Shown here one piece after another: positions 1 through 5,081 of a stretch of 5,181 nucleotides of DNA. This DNA comes from Pseudomonadota bacterium (GTDB lineage Bacteria > Pseudomonadota > Alphaproteobacteria > Rhizobiales > Rhizobiaceae), in the NCBI GenBank assembly GCA_023451915.1, contig JAEXXS010000145.1, forward strand, positions 1 through 5,181, written 5' to 3'. The translations under genes were made by a program, and so were the position numbers. The notes under the pieces are model-generated. The model worked only from the letters and a program-made list of their open reading frames with translations, searched no databases and was not told the DNA's origin. How positions within the stretch are numbered: position 1 is the first letter of the stretch; every line of letters begins with the position of its first letter.

Positions 1-15
1 GCGGCAGCGAAGTAA
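1..15 (+). CDS. possible 3' end of an upstream gene (partial)
   Basis: In frame 1 the window opens with codons for Ala-Ala-Ala-Lys followed by TAA at 13-15. A terminator-like hairpin starts 15 bases later, which is where one expects it after a gene end. Only four residues are visible, so no function can be given. The other two + frames also stay open here (to TGA at 117-119 and TAA at 140-142), so the frame choice rests only on the terminator position. Confidence 0.3.
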   Translation, partial: AAAK

Positions 16-30
16 GGATATGCAAGAAGC

Positions 31-59
31 GCAGCCTGCCAAAAGGCGGGCTGCCTTTT
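31..59 (+). terminator. rho-independent-type terminator of the upstream gene
   Basis: A 10-bp GC-rich stem is formed by 31-40 (GCAGCCTGCC) and 45-54 (GGCGGGCTGC), with one G-U wobble and an AAAA loop, followed by CTTTT at 55-59. This is the classical shape of an intrinsic terminator, although the T run is short. An alternative, weaker hairpin pairs 41-47 (AAAAGGC) with 53-59 (GCCTTTT) and would compete with the first. It probably isolates the purC-like gene from whatever lies upstream. Confidence 0.65.
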
Positions 60-115
60 GCGTGCGACGATCAGCTTCTTGGGCTTGCCCGTGTCAACGA
101 TACCCGGTTTCGTCC

Positions 116-143
116 TTGACGGGCAACCACCTGCACGTTTAAG
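116..143 (+). promoter_or_regulatory. candidate sigma-70-type promoter of the purC-like gene
   Basis: TTGACG at 116-121 matches the -35 consensus at five of six bases. With a 16-base spacer it is followed by TTTAAG at 138-143, which matches the -10 consensus at four of six. Transcription would start near 150, giving a leader of roughly 33 bases. The -35 box lies in the right arm of an imperfect inverted repeat (87-124). The call is by consensus matching only. Confidence 0.35.
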
Positions 144-168
144 CGAAAGGGCAGACGGAACCAACAGC

Positions 169-173
169 GGAAG
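169..173 (+). promoter_or_regulatory. weak ribosome binding site for the purC-like gene
   Basis: GGAAG lies 9 bases before the ATG at 183. It is a modest Shine-Dalgarno match, but no other purine-rich stretch fits the start, and the SAICAR synthetase homology begins within about 20 residues of this Met, which supports the start. Confidence 0.4.
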
Positions 174-182
174 CCTCTGCCA

Positions 183-1559
183 ATGAGCACTTTGCGCATT
201 CTCCCCAGCGCCGATATCCCTGAACTGCCGAACCGCTACAACGGCAAGGTGCGTGAGAATTACGATCTGCCGGACGGCAGCCGTATCATCATCTCGACCG
301 ACCGACTAAGCGCCTTCGACGTCATCCTGACTTCGATCCCGTTCAAAGGTCAGGTTTTGACGCAGACTGCTTCCTATTGGTTTGAGGAAACGGCTGATAT
401 TTGCCCGAACCATGTTCTGGCTTATCCAGATCCGAATGTCGTCATTGGCACGCGGCTGAATATTCTGCCGGTGGAAGTCGTTGTGCGCGGCTATCTGGCT
501 GGGACGACCAGCACGTCGATCCTGACGAAATACCGCAAAGGCGAGCGCCAGATGTATGGCGTCACACTGCCGGATGGTCTCAGGGACAATGAGAAGCTTC
601 CTCATCCGATCATTACACCCACAAGCAAGGCTTTCGATGGCGGTCACGATGAACCGCTTTCCGGCGAGGAAATCCTCGAACAAGGTCTGCTGACCGCAGA
701 CCAGTGGGAAACCGTGTCCCGTTACGCTCTGGCGCTGTTCGAGCGCGGGCAGGCGCGCGCGGCTGAACGCGGACTGATCCTTGTCGATACCAAATATGAG
801 TTTGGAACGGACGCCAGCGGTCGCATCATTCTCGCGGACGAAATTCATACGCCGGATTCAAGCCGCTATTGGATTGCCGACAGCTATGAAGAGAGCTTTG
901 CTGCGGGAACGCGCCCGGCGAGCTTTGACAAGGATTTTGTGCGCGCCTGGGTCACCGAGCGTTGCGATCCTTATAACGACCCGATCCCGGAAATTCCGCT
1001 TGAACTGATCGAGCAGACTTCGAAGGTCTATATTCAGGCTTACGAACAGATCACCGGTAAGAGCTTTGTGCCTGATCTGACGGGTGCGACGGTTCTGGAG
1101 CGCATCCGCGCTAATCTTGAGCCATATTTCGTAAAGAAAGCGAAACCCGCGCGCGCCAAGAAGAACACTGCTACACCGCGCAAAAAGGCTGAGCCCAAAG
1201 CCGCAGTGGCGGAGCCCGTTGCGAAGGAAGCCGTCACCAACGCCACATCGACAGGGCGTAAGAGATATTCGCCTGCTGAACGGGCCGCGATACTGGCGTC
1301 GGTCGAAAAGGCCACTGAGAACGGCAAAACCACACTGAAAACTGTATTGCAGCAAGCAGGCGTCAGCGAACAGACTTATTACAATTGGAAGAACGCTGCC
1401 GGAAAAGTGGCCACGCCGACGGCTGCCAAACCATCAGCCGATGACGATCTGAAAGCGCTTGTGGCGCTGGAGGCTGAAAACCTGAAGCTGCGCAAGCAAT
1501 TGGCCGCAAAGCTTCGAGCGGAAAATGCAGAATTGCGTAAGCGTCTCGGCAAGGCATAA
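183..1559 (+). CDS. purC: SAICAR synthetase paralog (PurC2 type) with C-terminal SyrB-like DNA-binding extension
   Basis: The first ~315 residues are phosphoribosylaminoimidazole-succinocarboxamide synthase, the cytosolic enzyme that joins CAIR and aspartate using ATP to give SAICAR in purine synthesis. Visible motifs are GKVRENYDL (21-29, nucleotide-binding loop), STDRLSAFD (38-46), [13 protein letters not shown] (95-107, family signature 1), the TP and HD residues of 145-156, VDTKYEFG (201-208, signature 2) and [13 protein letters not shown] (218-230). The catalytic-type Asp202, Lys204, Glu206, Asp225 and Arg228 are all present. The ~315-residue core matches the longer yeast/PurC2 type rather than the ~240-residue common bacterial PurC. 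After signature 1 the usual Gly-Ser-x-Trp-x-Glu-Tyr is replaced by [11 protein letters not shown]. Residues 318-358 form a Lys/Ala/Pro-rich linker, and 359-458 a helix-turn-helix plus zipper (separate entry). The gene stands alone, with no other purine gene beside it, so it is probably a second copy, and its true role is uncertain. Enzyme-family call is very sure; SAICAR synthesis in vivo is inferred. Confidence 0.93.
   Translation: MSTLRILPSADIPELPNRYNGKVRENYDLPDGSRIIISTDRLSAFDVILTSIPFKGQVLTQTASYWFEETADICPNHVLAYPDPNVVIGTRLNILPVEVVVRGYLAGTTSTSILTKYRKGERQMYGVTLPDGLRDNEKLPHPIITPTSKAFDGGHDEPLSGEEILEQGLLTADQWETVSRYALALFERGQARAAERGLILVDTKYEFGTDASGRIILADEIHTPDSSRYWIADSYEESFAAGTRPASFDKDFVRAWVTERCDPYNDPIPEIPLELIEQTSKVYIQAYEQITGKSFVPDLTGATVLERIRANLEPYFVKKAKPARAKKNTATPRKKAEPKAAVAEPVAKEAVTNATSTGRKRYSPAERAAILASVEKATENGKTTLKTVLQQAGVSEQTYYNWKNAAGKVATPTAAKPSADDDLKALVALEAENLKLRKQLAAKLRAENAELRKRLGKA
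1257..1547 (+). other. C-terminal HTH plus leucine-zipper module inside the purC-like gene
   Basis: Residues 359-407 of the purC-like product read as a helix-turn-helix of the transposase OrfA (IS3/IS911) type: [13 protein letters not shown], a helix around 383-391, then [16 protein letters not shown] (392-407). From memory, the rhizobial SyrB regulators have the same Ser-Glu-Gln-Thr-Tyr-Tyr-x-Trp-Lys core preceded by a Lys/Ala-rich stretch. After a short linker, 423-455 is a charged helix with Leu429, Asn433, Leu436, Leu440, Asn448, Leu451 and Leu455 in zipper-like positions. It contains an imperfect duplication (431-440 [10 protein letters not shown] and 446-455 [10 protein letters not shown], 7 of 10 identical). 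In IS911 OrfA an HTH followed by a zipper gives DNA binding and multimerisation. The reading frame runs unbroken from the enzyme and no insertion-sequence ends are seen. Confidence 0.75.
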
Positions 1560-1574
1560 GAGCAGGGTTATACA

Positions 1575-1604
1575 GTCACAATGCAGCTCTTGCTGCATTG
1601 TGAC
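1575..1604 (+). terminator. perfect 13-bp hairpin after the purC-like gene, probable terminator or 3' stabiliser
   Basis: GTCACAATGCAGC (1575-1587) and GCTGCATTGTGAC (1592-1604) are exact reverse complements separated by TCTT. The hairpin begins 15 bases after the stop codon, where a terminator is expected. No T run follows (the next bases are GCTGAAAATT), so it is not a textbook intrinsic terminator. It could act with Rho, protect the mRNA 3' end, or be a protein-binding palindrome. Confidence 0.5.
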
Positions 1605-1621
1605 GCTGAAAATTGTGACGC
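1597..1621 (+). repeat. 10-bp direct repeat ATTGTGACGC, 15-bp period
   Basis: ATTGTGACGC occurs at 1597-1606 and again at 1612-1621, a 15-bp period. The first copy overlaps the right arm of the hairpin, whose left arm carries the same motif inverted (GTCACAAT at 1575-1582). Three copies of ATTGTGAC therefore lie within 47 bases. The repeat may reflect a binding site array or a small duplication. Confidence 0.5.
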
Positions 1622-1690
1622 GAATCTCTCGGCCGCCCGTCGATCATCGATAAATTGTGTTTCCGTTCTGGAGCCGCCAAATGGCACTTC

Positions 1691-1714
1691 CGTGGTGCTT
1701 TTCCATGCGCCACG
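1691..1714. repeat. inverted repeat / hairpin in the intergenic region
   Basis: CGTGGTGC (1691-1698) can pair with GCGCCACG (1707-1714) with one G-U wobble and an 8-base loop TTTTCCAT. It has no T run behind it on the + strand. Its role is unknown; it may be a second 3' structure for the purC-like transcript. Confidence 0.35.
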
Positions 1715-1733
1715 CCTCAGACTAAACTCCTAT

Positions 1734-1753
1734 TTTGTACATTTATGTATAGA
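1734..1753. promoter_or_regulatory. candidate operator palindrome before the SDR-transporter operon
   Basis: TACAT-TT-ATGTA at 1738-1749 is a perfect 5-bp inverted repeat with a 2-base centre, and additional matching pairs exist at 1736/1751 and 1734/1753. The wider site is flanked by TTGT (1735-1738) and ACAA (1753-1756). Such GT...AC palindromes are typical of GntR-family repressor sites, which often control solute-uptake operons. It abuts and slightly overlaps the candidate -35 box at 1750-1755. No regulator gene is present in the window, so this is inference from symmetry and position. Confidence 0.35.
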
Positions 1754-1779
1754 CAAGTTCCCGAAAAGATATCTTTATG
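1750..1779 (+). promoter_or_regulatory. candidate promoter of the SDR-transporter operon
   Basis: TAGACA at 1750-1755 matches the -35 consensus at five of six bases. The best-spaced -10 candidate, TTTATG at 1774-1779 (18-base spacer), matches poorly. A somewhat better TATCTT at 1770-1775 is spaced too closely (14 bases). The AT-rich context and the position ~90 bases before the first gene support a promoter somewhere here, but the exact boxes are uncertain. Confidence 0.25.
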
Positions 1780-1861
1780 TCGGGGAGACCATAAAAAATT
1801 GCTAAACATTACCCGCAGAATGGTTAGAAGTTCTCGCGAGTTTTGTTCAGGCAAGGTCCAT

Positions 1862-1867
1862 AGGGGA
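1862..1867 (+). promoter_or_regulatory. ribosome binding site that favours the second ATG of the SDR gene
   Basis: AGGGGA precedes two consecutive ATG codons (1870 and 1873). The gap is only 2 bases to the first ATG but 5 to the second, so the second fits ribosome spacing better. Confidence 0.5.
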
Positions 1868-1872
1868 ACATG

Positions 1873-2646
1873 ATGCAGGTTTTATCGCTTTTCGACCTTA
1901 GCGGGCGTAAGGCGCTGGTTACCGGTGCGAGCCGTGGACTGGGACAGGCTATTGCCGAAGCATTGGCATCGGCGGGGGCCGATGTCGCCATAACAGCGCG
2001 TAAGTCCGATGATCTGACCGAAACGGCTTCTCGCATTGCCGCGCACGGGCGCGTTTGTGTACCGCTTGCCCTTGATGTGCGCGATGTCGATGCCTGCGCG
2101 GATGTTACAGCACAAGCGGCGGCAAAACTGGGCCGTCTCGATATTCTCGTCAACAATGCCGGGTATGAAGAAATACGACCTTCGCTTGACGTTGATGAAG
2201 CCTTGTGGGATCGCATTGTCTCGACCAATCTGAAGGGCGCTTTCTTTTGTGCCCAGGCCGCAGCGCGTCAGATGACGAACGCAAAAAGCGGCGGTGCAAT
2301 CATCAATCTTTGTTCGCTCACCTCCTATGTCGGCGTGCCGACCGCAGCGCCTTATGGATCTTCGAAATCCGGCCTTATGGGGATGACGCATGCGCTTGCG
2401 ACGGAATGGGCGCCGCACGGCATTCGCGTCAACGGCATCGCGCCCGGCTATTTCCGCACATCGATGACGGACGTTTTTTATGAAAACGACGAATGGCAAA
2501 AATCCATGCTGGATAAAATACCGCAGGGTCGGTTCGGCTGCATGGAAGACGTTGGAGGCGCCGTGGTTTTTCTGGCAAGCAAAGCTTCGGCTTATGTGAC
2601 GGGGCAGATTATTCCCATCGACGGGGGCTATCTGGCATCGATCTAG
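1873..2646 (+). CDS. short-chain dehydrogenase/reductase, classical SDR (gluconate 5-dehydrogenase-like)
   Basis: This is a 257-residue cytosolic NAD(P)-dependent oxidoreductase of the classical SDR family, at the family's usual length. Numbered from the ATG at 1873, the Rossmann motif TGASRGLG is at 17-24, NNAG at 94-97, and the catalytic tetrad is Asn119, Ser148, Tyr161 and Lys165 (YGSSK). PG follows after the active site (191-192). Arg21 in the glycine-rich loop and Arg43 after the second strand favour NADP(H) over NAD(H). The opening LFDLSGRKALVTGASRGLG resembles gluconate 5-dehydrogenase and related sugar-acid or sugar-alcohol dehydrogenases, but SDR substrate cannot be read from sequence. 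An ATG three bases earlier (1870) is possible but sits too near the Shine-Dalgarno. It is the first gene of the transporter operon, which suggests that it acts on the imported solute. The family is certain; the substrate is unknown. Confidence 0.93.
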   Translation: MQVLSLFDLSGRKALVTGASRGLGQAIAEALASAGADVAITARKSDDLTETASRIAAHGRVCVPLALDVRDVDACADVTAQAAAKLGRLDILVNNAGYEEIRPSLDVDEALWDRIVSTNLKGAFFCAQAAARQMTNAKSGGAIINLCSLTSYVGVPTAAPYGSSKSGLMGMTHALATEWAPHGIRVNGIAPGYFRTSMTDVFYENDEWQKSMLDKIPQGRFGCMEDVGGAVVFLASKASAYVTGQIIPIDGGYLASI

Positions 2647-2666
2647 TGTTTCGGCTCACCGAAACG
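2647..2666 (+). other. intergenic hairpin between the SDR and ATPase genes
   Basis: GTTTCGG (2648-2654) and CCGAAAC (2659-2665) are exact reverse complements with a CTCA loop, extendable by a T-G pair (2647/2666). It begins immediately after the SDR stop codon. No T run follows, so full termination is unlikely. A role as a 3' stabiliser or partial attenuator within the operon mRNA is more plausible. A smaller 5-bp hairpin (GCGTT/AACGC, 2687-2699) lies just downstream. Confidence 0.5.
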
Positions 2667-2712
2667 GACTTGAAGCAATAAGACCGGCGTTTGCAACGCT
2701 TCTGAATGAAAC

Positions 2713-2717
2713 GGGAA
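2713..2717 (+). promoter_or_regulatory. ribosome binding site deciding the ATPase start
   Basis: GGGAA lies 6 bases before the ATG at 2724. The earlier in-frame ATG at 2706 has no purine-rich sequence at a suitable distance, so 2724 is preferred. Confidence 0.5.
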
Positions 2718-2723
2718 ACATCA

Positions 2724-3860
2724 ATGAAAACCACCGGAAACGGAACTGGCCCCAATGCCAAGATCGGACCGGCTGCCGTCTCGGCCAAGAATGTCAGCAT
2801 GATCTATAACGGTTTTCACGCCGTTCGGTCGGCTTCATTCGATCTTGATCAGGGACGTTTTCTGACCATTCTCGGGCCATCCGGTTCGGGCAAGACGACC
2901 TTGCTGCGGCTGATTGCTGGTTTTCAACGTCCAAGTGTCGGCGAAATCTTTATCAATGGTCAGGCTGTCAGTGCGGTTCCGTCGCATAAGCGTTCGATCG
3001 GCATGGTGTTCCAGAAACTTGCCTTATTTCCGCACATGACGGCGGCGGAAAATGTCGCCTTCCCACTCAAGATGCGCCGTTTTGATGCCCGGACCATCCC
3101 GGATAGGGTCGAGCGCTATCTCGATCTGGTTCGCCTCGGCGGATTGGGAAACAGGCGTGTTCATGAACTCTCCGGTGGTCAGCAACAGCGTGTCGCCATC
3201 GCCCGCGCCCTGGTGTTCGAGCCAGATCTTCTGCTGCTCGATGAACCGCTCGCTGCCCTTGACCGCAAGCTTCGTGAAGAAATGCAGCTTGAATTTCGCC
3301 GCATTCAGCGTGAGCTCGGCGTCACCACCATCAACGTCACTCATGATCAGCGTGAAGCACTGGTCGTGTCGGATGAAATCATCGTTATGGATGGCGGTGA
3401 AATCCAACAGATGGCAAGGCCGTCGGAAACCTATCGCAACCCGTCCAACGCTTTTGTCGCGAATTTCATCGGGGTCACCAATTTCATCACCGGAAAAGCC
3501 GCGTCTGTGGACGGCAGTGTCGTGCAGGTGGATGCGGGACCAAAGCTTGTTGGCACGTTGGGTGATGGGCAAAAGCCAGTTGAGGCAGGCGACGCCGTTT
3601 CTTGTGCCATTCGCGCCGAACAGATCCGTATCGGTTCAAAGGCCGAAAGCGGCGCGGGGTTCGATACGAAGCTTGAAGGCGTTGTGGTCGACGCAATCTT
3701 TGAAGGCGAGCGCATTGTTTATGAACTGCGCATACCGGCGTTGGGCGACGCCCTGATGCGCGTCTTCGATCACGATCCGGTCGGGCACAGCCAGTTTGAA
3801 GATGGCACGACCGTCTCGCTCGGCTGGAATGCACGCGATCTCATCGTTTTTGCCGCATGA
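2724..3860 (+). CDS. ABC importer ATP-binding protein, PotA-like (spermidine/putrescine-type class)
   Basis: This is the cytoplasmic ATPase that powers a binding-protein-dependent importer; 378 residues is normal for the PotA/MalK-like class with a C-terminal domain. Numbered from the ATG at 2724, one sees the A-loop Tyr28, Walker A GPSGSGKTT (51-59), Q-loop Gln97, signature LSGGQQQR (149-156), Walker B LLLLDEP with Asp173 and Glu174, D-loop ALD (178-180) and H-loop His207 (VTHDQ). All catalytic residues are intact. Residues from about 291 to 375 (AIRAEQIRIG onward) form a TOBE-type regulatory domain, typical of importers for polyamines, iron, sugars and related solutes. A longer form beginning at the ATG of 2706 would add six residues but lacks a ribosome binding site. 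The next gene encodes the matching binding protein 44 bases on. The substrate is not determined by this subunit. Confidence 0.93.
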   Translation: MKTTGNGTGPNAKIGPAAVSAKNVSMIYNGFHAVRSASFDLDQGRFLTILGPSGSGKTTLLRLIAGFQRPSVGEIFINGQAVSAVPSHKRSIGMVFQKLALFPHMTAAENVAFPLKMRRFDARTIPDRVERYLDLVRLGGLGNRRVHELSGGQQQRVAIARALVFEPDLLLLDEPLAALDRKLREEMQLEFRRIQRELGVTTINVTHDQREALVVSDEIIVMDGGEIQQMARPSETYRNPSNAFVANFIGVTNFITGKAASVDGSVVQVDAGPKLVGTLGDGQKPVEAGDAVSCAIRAEQIRIGSKAESGAGFDTKLEGVVVDAIFEGERIVYELRIPALGDALMRVFDHDPVGHSQFEDGTTVSLGWNARDLIVFAA

Positions 3861-3890
3861 ACTGAAAACCAGATTACAGACAGAACCCTA

Positions 3891-3896
3891 GAGGAG
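3891..3896 (+). promoter_or_regulatory. strong ribosome binding site of the binding-protein gene
   Basis: GAGGAG lies 8 bases before the ATG at 3905. It is the best Shine-Dalgarno in the window, in keeping with the need to make more binding protein than membrane components. Confidence 0.7.
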
Positions 3897-3904
3897 AGAA
3901 CATT

Positions 3905-5020
3905 ATGAGCGCCGTGAAGAAGCCCTTTTTGATACTCGACCGTCGCCGCTTCCTACAGAGCGCTGGCGCTATGGCCGCCGCTGCCGGAGCCACTTCCCTT
4001 GGTCTTTCCCGTGCCTTCGCGGAAGAGCCTGCAAAGCCGAAAGAACTGATCGTTCGCGCCTGGGGCGGCAGCTGGGTTGAGGCGTTGAAGGCTGGCGTTT
4101 CCGATCCATTCACGGCGAAGACCGGCATTTCAATTCGCCACGATCTGACGGAAGACAACGAAATCCAGCCAAAACTTTGGGCTGCGGCCGCGCAGAAGCG
4201 CATTCCGCCGATCCATGTGAATTGGGACACTACGACCAATGCAACCAAGTCGGCATTGCGCGGCGTGACGGAAGACCTGTCTGACCTGTCCAATCTCAAG
4301 AACACCACCGATCTTGCCAAGCCGGTCGGCCTCGACGGCTACCCGATCGTCAATACCTATGGTTATGTCTATGTGCTGGCCTATCGTCCTGAAGCCTTCC
4401 CGGATGGCCCGCCGAAGTCATGGCACGCTCTGCTCGATCCGAAGTTCAAGGGCCGCATCGCGCTTTATAATGACGGTATCGGCTTCCACTTCCCGGCGCA
4501 GGTTGCCGGCGGCGGCAAGCTGGAAGACATCCCGGCCAATATGCAACCAGCCTGGGATTTCATCACAAAGGTGAAGCAGCAGCAGCCGCTACTCGGTGAA
4601 GACCCGGATTTTACCACCTGGTTCCAGAAGGGTGAAATCGATCTCGCCTGCACCATCTCCACCAATGCACGTGAAGCGCAGAAGAACGGCGTCAAGATCG
4701 ACTGGACGGTGCCAGAAGAAGGCGCGAAGTTCGACACCGACGGCCTGTGGATTCCGAAGGGCCTGCCGGAAAACGAACTTTACTGGGCCAAGGAATATAT
4801 CAACTTCGCTCTCACCAAGGATGCACAGCAGGTCTGGCTCGACGGCCTCGGTCTACCCGGCGTGGTGCCGGGTTTGACCCCACCCGCCGATCTGGTGAAC
4901 GATCCCGCCTATCCGACAACGGAAGAGGATTTCAAACATCTCATCCGTATCTCGGCCAAGGTACAGGTCGAAAACGAGAGCGAATGGTTCTCGAAGTTCA
5001 AAGCGATCATGCAGGGCTAA
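3905..5020 (+). CDS. Tat-exported periplasmic solute-binding protein, PotD-like
   Basis: This is a 371-residue extracytoplasmic binding protein of the ABC importer, related to the spermidine/putrescine-binding (PotD-like) group. The N-terminus carries a twin-arginine signal: DRRRFLQ at 12-18, a small hydrophobic Ala/Gly-rich segment (19-34), and an Ala-Phe-Ala cleavage site with cutting expected after Ala39. The protein is thus probably exported folded. The mature part starts with a strand and the RAWGGSW motif (51-57) usual in this group, followed by the contact-rich NWDTTTNAT region (106-114). YGYVYVLAYRPEAF (152-165) and SWHALLDPKFKGRIAL (172-187) are typical of PotD-like lobes. Several Trp/Tyr residues could line the pocket. 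The SD spacing supports the start and no frame break is seen. Its place directly after the ATPase gene makes it the specificity subunit of the same importer. Family is sure. The ligand is unknown; polyamine, amino-acid-like or other small organic solutes are possible. Confidence 0.92.
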   Translation: MSAVKKPFLILDRRRFLQSAGAMAAAAGATSLGLSRAFAEEPAKPKELIVRAWGGSWVEALKAGVSDPFTAKTGISIRHDLTEDNEIQPKLWAAAAQKRIPPIHVNWDTTTNATKSALRGVTEDLSDLSNLKNTTDLAKPVGLDGYPIVNTYGYVYVLAYRPEAFPDGPPKSWHALLDPKFKGRIALYNDGIGFHFPAQVAGGGKLEDIPANMQPAWDFITKVKQQQPLLGEDPDFTTWFQKGEIDLACTISTNAREAQKNGVKIDWTVPEEGAKFDTDGLWIPKGLPENELYWAKEYINFALTKDAQQVWLDGLGLPGVVPGLTPPADLVNDPAYPTTEEDFKHLIRISAKVQVENESEWFSKFKAIMQG

Positions 5021-5024
5021 ATCG

Positions 5025-5056
5025 CGTGACAGGAGTTGCCTGTCGTGGCAGCTCCT
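5025..5056 (+). other. overlapping hairpins behind the binding-protein gene
   Basis: AGGAGTTGCC (5031-5040) pairs with GGCAGCTCCT (5047-5056) over 10 bp with one G-U wobble and a TGTCGT loop. A competing hairpin pairs GACAGG (5028-5033) with CCTGTC (5039-5044), extendable by three further pairs to 5025/5047. The two share bases and exclude each other. No T run follows. Hairpins in this place commonly protect the binding-protein message and reduce readthrough into permease genes; that role is inferred here from position. Confidence 0.55.
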
Positions 5057-5081
5057 CAACCAGACAGTCAGGATTTGAAAT

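Larger units (their letters stand above)
1560..1869. other. 310-bp gene-free stretch between the purC-like gene and the SDR gene
   Basis: No convincing gene is seen. The part next to the purC-like gene holds the 13-bp hairpin and the ATTGTGACGC repeats. The middle holds an 11-bp palindrome (TCGATCATCGA, 1640-1650) and an 8-bp hairpin (1691-1714). From about 1721 the sequence becomes clearly AT-richer than its surroundings, as expected of a promoter region, and carries the candidate operator and promoter for the SDR-transporter operon. Two short open frames here (starts at 1581 and 1655) have no ribosome binding site worth noting and no recognisable protein features. Confidence 0.6.

Noticed and set aside
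81..124. Imperfect inverted repeat before the purC-like gene (possible riboswitch)
   Set aside because: GCCCG/CGGGC and short inner arms pair only with bulges, the element lies largely upstream of the predicted transcription start, and no known purine riboswitch core is visible.
306..848. 180-codon reverse-strand open frame inside the purC-like gene
   Set aside because: It lies wholly antisense to an enzyme core with conserved motifs, and its translation shows no recognisable domain. The same holds for the reverse-strand frames at 858-1355, 1882-2499, 3024-3572 and 3874-4320.
1257..1559. Remnant of an IS3-family insertion at the 3' end of the purC-like gene
   Set aside because: The HTH resembles OrfA, but no terminal inverted repeats, target duplication or OrfB sequence is seen, and the frame and codon use run smoothly from the enzyme through the linker.
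1575..1604. CRP/FNR-type binding site in the TCACA...TGTGA palindrome
   Set aside because: The half sites point the wrong way: CRP sites read TGTGA-N6-TCACA, whereas here TCACA comes first and the spacing is much longer.
1581..1873. Two short + strand frames (1581-1805 and 1655-1873) in the intergenic region
   Set aside because: No convincing ribosome binding site, Cys-rich or mixed composition with no domain. One starts inside the hairpin and the other overlaps the SDR start.
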